Assembly (NCBI GenBank): GCA_942492375.1
Contig: CALOEL010000002.1
Span: 1 to 64,000 of the forward strand
Direction: 5' to 3'
Length of the DNA: 64,000 bases
From: JAHEAO01 sp942492375
GTDB lineage: Bacteria; Pseudomonadota; Alphaproteobacteria; Rhodobacterales; Rhodobacteraceae
The notes under the pieces are model-generated. The model ran no database searches, was not told the DNA's origin, and saw only the letters and a list, made by a program, of their open reading frames with translations. This document shows positions 53,608-64,000 of the stretch, one piece after another. Made by a program: the position numbers and the translations under genes. Numbering within the stretch: the stretch's first letter is position 1; the number at the start of each line of letters is the position of its first letter.

Positions 53608-54212
53608 CCGACGTGCAGCAGATCAATGGCGCCCTTCGGCGCGTTCCGGCATGGGCTATATATATAGTCGGTGCGCTGCCCGCATTCTGGTTCCTTTACC
53701 TTGGGCTGACCGGCGGGCTTGGGGTCGAGCCGATCAGGGCGCTGGAACAGGAGTTGGGGCTGTTCGGGCTGAAGCTGTTTCTGGCGGTGCTGGCGGTAAC
53801 GCCCTTGCGCAAGCTGACCGGCATCAGCCTGCTGCGGTTCCGCCGGGCGCTGGGATTGCTGGTGTTCTACTATATTACATTGCACCTGCTGGTGTGGCTG
53901 TTCCTTGATGTCCAGATCTGGAGCCAGATCTGGGGCGATATCCTGAAGCGGCCCTATATCACCATCGGCATGGCGGGGTTCGTGTTGCTGATTCCGCTGG
54001 CGCTGACCTCGAACAACTGGGCGGTGCGCAGGCTAGGGGCGATGCGGTGGCGCATCTGGCACCGGCTGACCTATCCGGCGGCTGCGCTGGGCGGCTTGCA
54101 CTACGTGATGGTGGCCAAGACATGGCAGATCGAGCCGATGCTCTACCTCGGTGCGATTCTCGTGCTTCTGGCGATGAGGATTCGCTGGGACCGGGCGCAA
54201 GTCGCAGCCTGA
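53604..54212 (+). CDS. msrQ: protein-methionine-sulfoxide reductase haem-binding subunit MsrQ
   Basis: 202 residues from GTG 53604. Integral membrane b-haem protein with about six hydrophobic segments, including ALPAFWFLYLGLTGGLG, KLFLAVLAVTPLRKLTG and YYITLHLLVWLFLD (haem-ligating His). Other conserved points: KRPYITIGMAGFV and WHRLTYPAAALGGLHYVMV with further His ligands. It passes electrons from the quinol pool to MsrP. It is separated from msrP by the 72-residue Cys-rich gene, which is unusual. Confidence 0.9.
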   Translation: MTDVQQINGALRRVPAWAIYIVGALPAFWFLYLGLTGGLGVEPIRALEQELGLFGLKLFLAVLAVTPLRKLTGISLLRFRRALGLLVFYYITLHLLVWLFLDVQIWSQIWGDILKRPYITIGMAGFVLLIPLALTSNNWAVRRLGAMRWRIWHRLTYPAAALGGLHYVMVAKTWQIEPMLYLGAILVLLAMRIRWDRAQVAA

Positions 54213-54455
54213 AGGCTGATTCCGGGGCGACTCGGAGCCGGATTTCGACCAAATGGTCCGGATTTTTCCCGACCTCCCGCTTTCTGCCGTTCCGGGCTTG
54301 TGGATAAGGCAGCTCGGGACTGCGGCCAGTTTGAATTGTGGCTAATCTTCTTGCCTGAAATCTGCCCATTTTGTACCGAAACTTGCGCCAACCCCCATAT
54401 TTTGAGGGTAAAATAGGGGGCGGCGAAAAAATGTCGTCTTTCTGCAAAATACCCC

Positions 54456-54600
54456 TTGCGGACCCCGGCACCGATCCGTAAATACCCCTTCACCGAGGCG
54501 GCGAACAGCGCTGCAGCGGAAAAACAAACGGAAACGAGCAGGCGGGCGCGCCAAGTACAAAGGGCGCAACGGTCGGTTTTGTTTCTGCGCTCTTTGAAAT
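54456..54600 (+). promoter_or_regulatory. rrn operon promoter and boxA-like leader
   Basis: TTGCGG at 54456-54461 and TAAATA at 54479-54484 are spaced 17 bp and give a plausible rrn P1. The leader contains an antiterminator boxA-like TGCGCTCTTTGAAAT at 54586-54600. The 619-bp gap between msrQ and 16S rRNA holds only these elements and the 5' arm of the 16S processing stalk. AT-rich sequence at about 54370-54450 may be an UP-element or binding region. Confidence 0.6.
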
Positions 54601-54609
54601 TGCTAGTAT

Positions 54610-54622
54610 CTGAAGAGATATG
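54610..54622 (+). other. 16S processing stalk, 5' arm
   Basis: CTGAAGAGATATG is the exact reverse complement of CATATCTCTTCAG at 56417-56429, downstream of 16S. The 13-bp perfect pairing would form the RNase III processing stalk enclosing the 16S precursor. Confidence 0.75.
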
Positions 54623-54830
54623 TGGGCGGTTTGGTTCATTCGATGGATCAACCTTCTGTATATCGCGCTGGTAGGATTTCGGTCCGATGATCCAGTGTCA
54701 GCTTCACTGTTTGGACGGCTTTCGGTTTCTTCTGAAACCCGAAGCACAACAAACAGAAAACTGTCCCTTCCAGCCGGAAGGGACGATGTGCAGAGGTTCG
54801 AACGTCAAGGATAAGTTCTTCGGAACTTTT

Positions 54831-56308
<1,478 letters not shown>

Positions 56309-56416
56309 GTTTCTAGCAGACCGGCTTGCCGGTTTCGTGAAACACTTAGCAGGCAGCAATCAAAGCTGCCATAAACGTCGGATTTCCTCGGAAGTTCGAC
56401 GGGGCCGGACCGTCCT

Positions 56417-56429
56417 CATATCTCTTCAG
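56417..56429 (+). other. 16S processing stalk, 3' arm
   Basis: CATATCTCTTCAG, reverse complement of 54610-54622; lies in the 16S-tRNA-Ile spacer. The rest of this spacer (56303-56460) has small GC hairpins only. Confidence 0.75.
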
Positions 56430-56460
56430 ATTTGTAATCACAGACCTACCGGTCTGTCTT

Positions 56461-56537
<77 letters not shown>

Positions 56538-56543
56538 CAAAAT

Positions 56544-56619
56544 GGGGCGTTAGCTCAGCTGGGAGAGCACCTGCTTTGCAAGCAGGGGGTCATCGGTTCG
56601 ATCCCGATACGCTCCACCA
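56544..56619 (+). tRNA. tRNA-Ala (TGC)
   Basis: 76 nt with encoded CCA. Acceptor GGGGCGT/ACGCTCC, anticodon loop TTTGCAA giving TGC, T-arm GGTTCGATCCC. It lies 6 nt after tRNA-Ile. Confidence 0.97.
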
Positions 56620-56942
56620 TTTGCCGACGATTAGATCGCTAAGTTCCTTCGGGTGCTTAGCCGTCCAATCGGACGCCGGGCCGCAAGTTCTCTTCGAGAA
56701 CGCGCTTACCCCGGTTCCGCAAATTTCCTTCGGAAATGCGCGGGAATTGACATCGTATAGAGAGATAAAAACATCAGTTTGTCATGCTGATCTGCCAAGT
56801 GCGGCAGGTCTGGGGCTCGACCCCGCAGGCATGAGAAACGAATCCAAGTCAAGTACACTAACCAAGTTCCGGTTGCGAACCAGCGGCCGGGACGGGAAAT
56901 GTATGCTTTTGGTTCGGAGAAAGCCTAGCTTTTTCTGGATCA
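56620..56942 (+). other. tRNA-Ala to 23S spacer
   Basis: 323 bp without a gene. It holds several small stem-loops (for example AAGTTCTCTTCGAGAACGC and TTTCCTTCGGAAATGCG) and GAATTGACATCGTATAGAGA at 56745-56764, a block I recall as conserved in Rhodobacterales spacers. It ends with the 5' arm of the 23S stalk. Confidence 0.6.
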
Positions 56943-59775
<2,833 letters not shown>

Positions 59776-59873
59776 TCCAGTAAAAGCCAGGTTTGGCTAA
59801 ACGTCAGGGAAACCTGGCGGGATCAGAAGCATACACATAGCTTGATTTGGATGATGTTTGAGTTTCTTTCTTG

Positions 59874-59991
59874 GTTTGGTGGTCATAGCGCGAGCAAAAC
59901 ACCCGATCCCATCCCGAACTCGGTCGTTAAGTGCCGTCGCGCCGATGGTACTGCATCTTAAGATGTGGGAGAGTAGGTCACTGCCAAACCT
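59874..59991 (+). rRNA. 5S ribosomal RNA
   Basis: About 118 nt. Terminal stem GGTTTGGTGG/CTGCCAAACCT, loop A to C region CCCGATCCCATCCCGAACTC, and GGGAGAGTAGGTCACTGCC near the 3' end. Matches the usual alphaproteobacterial 5S pattern; the ends are estimates. Confidence 0.95.
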
Positions 59992-60064
59992 AGTAAGAAA
60001 CTCAATTTTATCTCTCTTTCGATGCGCCTCATACATTTCGACATGCTTGAGGCAGCGCAATTGG

Positions 60065-60141
<77 letters not shown>

Positions 60142-60168
60142 ATAAAGCCAAATGTATCAATAAGATAG

Positions 60169-60194
60169 AACCCGATCTAAACAGTCGGGTTTTT
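60169..60194 (+). terminator. intrinsic terminator of the rrn operon
   Basis: AACCCGA (60169-60175) pairs with TCGGGTT (60185-60191), followed by TTT. It lies 28 nt after tRNA-fMet and ends the rrn transcript. Confidence 0.85.
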
Positions 60195-60354
60195 GCTTGT
60201 ACGTTTCACCTCAACACCACCTCAACGTTTAGCGAGTCCCCTTGAAAAGCAGGGCTTCTTGCGTATTTCAGCCGCGTTCCGTCCGGATCATCTGCTACGG
60301 TTGCCCTGAAGGTGCCGACCGCCGCATCGCTCGCGTGCTTCGGAATGTATCCCG

Positions 60355-60361
60355 CATTACG
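60355..60361. repeat. 7-bp target-site duplication, left copy
   Basis: CATTACG, immediately before the left end of the IS21-family element; repeated at 62833-62839. The 160 bp between the rrn terminator and this point (60195-60354) has no recognisable gene. Confidence 0.85.
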
Positions 60362-60490
60362 TGTCAATCGGCATTGAACTTTGACCCCCTATCGGCGTCC
60401 AATATTGACCCCTTTGTGCTGAGCAGGCCCGGCGCTGCGTAGCCCTCACATAGCGCAGCGGCGGCGGGCCTGCGGGGTTTCGGGATTGCG

Positions 60491-61219
60491 CTATGCGCGG
60501 TTCTTGAAGCGCCAGCTTTCGTTTCCGGTTTCGACGATCTCACAATGGTGCGTGAGCCTGTCGAGCAACGCGGTGGTCATCTTGGCATCGCCGAAGACGC
60601 TGGGCCATTCGCCGAAGGCCAGGTTGGTTGTGACGATGATCGAGGTGCGTTCGTAGAGCTTGCTGATCAGGTGGAACAGGAGCTGTCCGCCAGTCTGAGC
60701 GAAGGGCAGATAGCCGAGTTCGTCCAGGATCAGGAAGTCGAGGCGGGAGATCAGGTCGGCGGTCCGGCCCTGGCGTTCGGCGCGGGCTTCGGCATCGAGC
60801 TTGTTCACCAAGTCGACGACGTTGAAGAACCTACCCCGTCGTCCAGCCCGGATACAGGCCCGGGCGATGCTGACGGCAAGGTGGGTTTTGCCGGTCCCTG
60901 TGCCGCCGATCAAGACGAGGTTGCGCTGGTGGTCGAGGAAGTCCCCACTCGCCAAGTCACGGATCAGCGTCTCGTTGACCTCGCCCGCTTCGAAGTCGAA
61001 CTCTTCCAGTTCCTTGGCGAGCGGCAGCTTGGCAATGGTCATCTGGTATTTGACCGACCGGGCTTGCTTCTCGCGTATCTCGGCGGTGAGCAGGTCGCCG
61101 ATGATCTGTTGCGGTTCATGCTGGCGTTTGACGGCGGTGGTCAGGACCTCGTCATAGGCAGCTCTCATTCCGTAGAGCTTCAGCTTTCCCATCGCGTCCA
61201 TCACGTCTGATCGTTCCAT
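60491..61219 (-). CDS. istB: IS21-family helper ATPase
   Basis: 242 residues. AAA+ DnaC-like ATPase that activates and targets the IstA transposase. Walker A is GGTGTGKTHLA (about residues 106-116), Walker B is LDFLILDELGYLPF, and sensor I is IVTTNLAF. It begins within the 3' end of istA (68-bp overlap from the first ATG; an ATG at 61201 is also possible), in another frame, as expected for translational coupling. The reading frame is complete. Confidence 0.95.
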   Translation of the reverse strand: MERSDVMDAMGKLKLYGMRAAYDEVLTTAVKRQHEPQQIIGDLLTAEIREKQARSVKYQMTIAKLPLAKELEEFDFEAGEVNETLIRDLASGDFLDHQRNLVLIGGTGTGKTHLAVSIARACIRAGRRGRFFNVVDLVNKLDAEARAERQGRTADLISRLDFLILDELGYLPFAQTGGQLLFHLISKLYERTSIIVTTNLAFGEWPSVFGDAKMTTALLDRLTHHCEIVETGNESWRFKNRA

Positions 61220-62717
61220 CTGCCTGTCTCCTCAAGCTGTCATAGCGGTCGCAGTCGGCAATTGGCTCACAGGTCAGCCGCAGGGCGTCCGGGGTGGTGA
61301 TTGTCAGTGGCGGTGGTGGTTCGCGATGCCGGGCCAGGATGTTCAGGACCACACCCGCCGAATGGACGTTGTGCGACAGAGCCTCGGCGCAGGCGGCTTC
61401 TACGGCTTCGATCCCATCCGTCAGCACGGCGCTCAAGATGCTGACCATCTGCCGGTCGCCACCCGGCTGACGTTCCAGCTTGCGCCACACACGGCGGATC
61501 GGCACCGGCAACGCCCATTCCTTGAAGGGCGCCCCATTGCGAAGGGCACCGGGTTTGCGGGCCAGGACGGGGATGTAATGCAGGGGATCGAAGATGGTTT
61601 TGTCCCGCCCGAAGGCCCGCTCATGCTGGCCAACGATTTGCCCATCCTGCCAGCATTCCAGCCGGTCAGCATACGCCCTGATCTCCACCGGCCGCCCGAC
61701 CGCCCGGGCATCGACCGAGTAGCGGTTCTTGTCGAACCGCACGAGGCAGGTCTTGGACACGGAGGCCGGAACCGCGTGGAATCCATCGAACGGACCGACA
61801 TAAGGAACGAGGCTCGGACGCTCTTCTTCGAACACCTCCCAAATCGTCATATCGCGCAGCTCCGGGTGCTTGTTCGCCTTGGCATAGGCCAGGCATCGAT
61901 CCTCCAGCCAGGCATTCAGCTCGGCATAGGACTTGAACTTGGGACGCGGCACGAAGAACCGGCGCCGGATCACCCCCACCTGGTTCTCCACTTGACCTTT
62001 CTCCCAACCCGAGGCCGGGGTGCAGGCAACCGGATCGACCAGGTAGTGCCCGCACATCTGCTGGAACCGCCGGTTATAGGCCCGGTCCTTGCCGACAAAG
62101 ATCGCATCCACAGCGGTCTTCATGTTGTCATAGATGCCCCGCGCGCAGGCACCGCCAAAGAAAGCAAACGCCTTATCATGGGCGTCGAACACCATCTCTT
62201 GGGTCTCGCGCGGATAGGCCCGCACAAACGGCATCCGGCTGTGGCTCAGGCGCACATGCGCAACCTTCACCGTTGTGGTGACGCCATCGATCAGGACAAC
62301 CTCGTGGCTCCAGTCGAACTGATAGGCTTCGCCCGGATTGAAGCTCAGCGGCACATAGGCAGCGGCGGAAGCTTCCCGGGTCGCCTTCGACCAACTCGCC
62401 GCATAGCGCCGCACCGCATCATAGCTGCCGTCATAACCCCGGTTGCGTAGCTCTTCGTAAATCCGAACCAGTGTCAGCCGCTGGCGTTTGGGTTGCCGGT
62501 CATTATCGGCCAGCAGCTCATCCAGATCGGACCGCCACGGGTCGATCTTGGGGCGGGGCTGCGTGGACCGGTCATAGCTGAACTCGGTCGCCCCGGACCG
62601 CACCACCTTTCGGACCGTGTTCCGTGATACCCGCAGCTCCCGGCAGATCTGCTTGATCGACTTCCCCTGGATGAAATGCGCCCGCCTGATCTTCGCAATC
62701 GTCTCCACAACCAACAT
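61152..62717 (-). CDS. istA: IS21-family transposase
   Basis: 521 residues from the ATG at 62717 (a TTG at 62723 is an alternative). N-terminal helix-turn-helix (GKSIKQICRELRVSRNTVRKVV) and integrase-type DDE core: first Asp in YQFDWSHEVV, second in GIYDNMKTAV, Glu in KGQVENQVGVIRRRFF. The C-terminal part contains LVRFDKNRYSVDARAVGRP. It is uninterrupted and all catalytic residues are present, so the element appears competent for movement. Confidence 0.95.
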   Translation of the reverse strand: MLVVETIAKIRRAHFIQGKSIKQICRELRVSRNTVRKVVRSGATEFSYDRSTQPRPKIDPWRSDLDELLADNDRQPKRQRLTLVRIYEELRNRGYDGSYDAVRRYAASWSKATREASAAAYVPLSFNPGEAYQFDWSHEVVLIDGVTTTVKVAHVRLSHSRMPFVRAYPRETQEMVFDAHDKAFAFFGGACARGIYDNMKTAVDAIFVGKDRAYNRRFQQMCGHYLVDPVACTPASGWEKGQVENQVGVIRRRFFVPRPKFKSYAELNAWLEDRCLAYAKANKHPELRDMTIWEVFEEERPSLVPYVGPFDGFHAVPASVSKTCLVRFDKNRYSVDARAVGRPVEIRAYADRLECWQDGQIVGQHERAFGRDKTIFDPLHYIPVLARKPGALRNGAPFKEWALPVPIRRVWRKLERQPGGDRQMVSILSAVLTDGIEAVEAACAEALSHNVHSAGVVLNILARHREPPPPLTITTPDALRLTCEPIADCDRYDSLRRQADGTIRRDGRDGKAEALRNESCL

Positions 62718-62832
62718 CCCCAACTCGCTCCCTCAAATCCGTCGAGGAAGCTTCTGAACAGAAATATCAGGGGGGTCACTTTTGGACGCCGATTACCCCA
62801 ATACAGGGGTCAATCTTGCATGCCGGTTCACA

Positions 62833-62839
62833 CATTACG
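62833..62839. repeat. 7-bp target-site duplication, right copy
   Basis: CATTACG directly after the right end of the insertion sequence, identical to 60355-60361. Confidence 0.85.
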
Positions 62840-63040
62840 AGTAATGCGCCATTCCGATGCTGGTCTCGAGACTGTCGAGGACAGTGGAGTGGAAGCCAAC
62901 TAATTCTAAAGGGGATTTCAGGCAAAACGACCACAAGGTGCTGACCTTGGTTCGCCCAGCCTACATGAAGCAATTACCTAAAAAATCTTGAAGCACCTTA
63001 ACGAATCCAGATCGTATTTTTGAATGCAGCTCTATGGCAA

Positions 63041-63062
63041 GTTGACGCGGCGTAACGTCAAC
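63041..63062. promoter_or_regulatory. inverted repeat upstream of the BMP-family gene
   Basis: GTTGACG (63041-63047) and CGTCAAC (63056-63062) form a perfect 7-bp inverted repeat with 8 bp between, 15 bp before the start codon. It could be an operator or mRNA hairpin. The 245-bp gap from the IS end (62833-63077) holds nothing else recognised. Confidence 0.5.
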
Positions 63063-63077
63063 CCAAAAGAGAGTAAC

Positions 63078-64000
63078 ATGATCACAAAACGCAAACTTGG
63101 ACGTTTGGCTCTGGCCGCAGCAGGTGCGCTTGCGCTGACCCCCTCGATCAGTCTTGCGGCGGATGACACGCTAAGCGTGTCGATGCTTCTGGCCGGTCAG
63201 ATTGACGACAAAGGCTTCATGGAAGCCGGCTACAACGGACTGATGGCGATTCAGAACGAGTTGGGCGCCGAGGTGTCCTATATCGACGGTATCGAACCGA
63301 AACCCGAACTTCTTGCCGACGCCCTTCGCAAGTTGGCGCAGGATGGGCCGGACCTGGTGATCGCCCACGGCGGACAAAACAACGGCGCAGCCGAAACCGT
63401 TTCGGCGGAGTTCCCTGATATCAAATTTGTTGTCGTGCAAGGCAATGTGACTGGGCCAAACCTTTCAAGCTACGAGGTTCTGCAGGAAGAAAGCGCGTGG
63501 CTTGCCGGTGCGGCCTCGGGATTGATGACTAAGACTGGCGTCGTCGGACATATCTCGGGCATTCGCGTGACACCGGGTCTGAAGGGCCGTGGTGGGTTCT
63601 ACAACGGGTTGATGCACACCAACCCAGACGCGAAGTTCCTGACCATCTTTGCGGGCAATCAGGATGACAACGAACTGTCCCACCGGGTCGCATCCGAAGA
63701 GATCGATCAGGGGGCCGATATCATTTTTACAATGCTGAATGCCGGTCGGACTGGCGCCATCGACGCGATGCGCGAAAGGGGTGTGAAACAGATCGGCAAC
63801 GTACGCGACTGGTATCCGGACCATCCCGATGTTTTCGTGGCCTCGGCAATCGCCAATGTCAGCATCGCCGGGTTGCAGGCGGCGCGTGATCTTAAGAACG
63901 GCTCTTGGGAGCCAGGCAAGATCATTCAGATCGGGCTGGAGAATCCTGAGGCCGTTTCACTTGTGCTGGCGCCGGATGTGCCGCAAGAGGTGCACGACGA
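63078..64000 (+). CDS. BMP-family ABC transporter substrate-binding protein, 3' incomplete
   Basis: Open from ATG 63078 to the window end (at least 307 codons). The signal peptide MITKRKLGRLALAAAGALAL (cleavage near SLAA) is followed by DDTLSVSMLLAGQIDDKGFMEAGYNGL in outline. The repeated hallmarks of the basic-membrane-protein (BMP/PnrA) family are GQIDDKGFMEAGY, HGGQNNGAA, EESAWLAGAASGLM, and GAIDAMRERG. Family members deliver nucleosides or purines to a RbsC-like permease. The ATPase and permease genes would be expected just beyond the window. Confidence 0.9.
   Translation, partial: MITKRKLGRLALAAAGALALTPSISLAADDTLSVSMLLAGQIDDKGFMEAGYNGLMAIQNELGAEVSYIDGIEPKPELLADALRKLAQDGPDLVIAHGGQNNGAAETVSAEFPDIKFVVVQGNVTGPNLSSYEVLQEESAWLAGAASGLMTKTGVVGHISGIRVTPGLKGRGGFYNGLMHTNPDAKFLTIFAGNQDDNELSHRVASEEIDQGADIIFTMLNAGRTGAIDAMRERGVKQIGNVRDWYPDHPDVFVASAIANVSIAGLQAARDLKNGSWEPGKIIQIGLENPEAVSLVLAPDVPQEVHD

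Larger units (their letters stand above)
60362..62832 (-). mobile_element. IS21-family insertion sequence
   Basis: 2471-bp element bounded by TGTCAATCGGCAT at the left and the reverse complement of TGTGAACCGGCAT at the right, both starting TG. Sub-terminal repeats ATCGGCGTCCAA occur at 60391-60402 and, inverted, at 62782-62793, as is usual for IS21-type ends with multiple transposase sites. It contains istA and istB on the minus strand. The 7-bp direct repeats CATTACG on both sides show a recent, intact insertion. Confidence 0.92.

Noticed and set aside
60169..60361. Prophage or island integration at the tRNA-fMet 3' end
   Set aside because: No repeat of the tRNA 3' end and no integrase gene were seen in the window; the only mobile DNA is the IS21 element with its own target duplication.

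Overview
The window is chromosomal DNA from an alphaproteobacterium, most probably order Rhodobacterales (Rhodobacteraceae/Roseobacteraceae). The evidence is the high G+C content and codon use, the ccrM, lpxK/waaA/DUF4170 and fadD-liv gene neighbourhoods, a 41-residue bL36, a DinB with an N-terminal zinc ribbon, and an rrn operon ordered 16S-tRNA-Ile-tRNA-Ala-23S-5S-tRNA-fMet with a Rhodobacterales-type leader. No exact species is claimed.

Layout. 1-23 kb is mostly housekeeping: a 5'-incomplete endonuclease/exonuclease/phosphatase, a membrane winged-helix protein, rnhB, ccrM with a cluster of its own GANTC sites in the promoter, alkB next to mutY, a DciA-like protein, a DsbA-like oxidoreductase, a class III CoA-transferase, the lipid A/Kdo pair lpxK-waaA with DUF4170, a heparinase-like protein, purH, lspA, a DUF3035 lipoprotein, a catalytic/non-catalytic M16 peptidase pair, mutL-rmuC and a lysine-forming saccharopine dehydrogenase-like gene.

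23-36 kb is a catabolic uptake block: an acyl-CoA synthetase, a complete branched-chain-amino-acid-type ABC importer (LivG, H, M, K, F) with three small accessory genes between its permeases, an amidohydrolase, a two-repeat protein of unknown function, and a divergent phenylacetate-CoA ligase-like gene. The set suggests import of an organic acid followed by CoA activation; the substrate is not evident.

36-47 kb is more mosaic: a caspase-fold pseudo-enzyme with peptidoglycan-binding repeats, an alcohol dehydrogenase with a ruined 3' end, rpmJ, tRNA-Val, an N-formylglutamate amidohydrolase-like gene, dinB, an AT-richer solitary OLD-family nuclease (candidate defence gene) followed by a cluster of palindromic repeats, a solitary ParB-like gene, an SPFH/NfeD pair, a Nudix hydrolase and pyrF. 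47-54 kb holds clpB with a heat-shock-like promoter, an AhpD-like protein, two fasciclin-domain proteins, and msrP-msrQ with a Cys-rich 72-residue protein wedged between them by overlapping start/stop codons.

54.4-60.2 kb is a complete rrn operon with promoter, boxA-like leader, both RNase III-type processing stalks and a terminator after tRNA-fMet. Immediately downstream is an intact IS21-family element (istA/istB) flanked by a 7-bp target duplication. The window ends inside a BMP-family (nucleoside/purine-type) ABC substrate-binding protein gene with an inverted repeat just upstream. A short dispersed element (GC-rich arm, then a GAGTATTT/GGATATTT core, then an A/G-rich tail) recurs six times, nearly always just after a stop codon.
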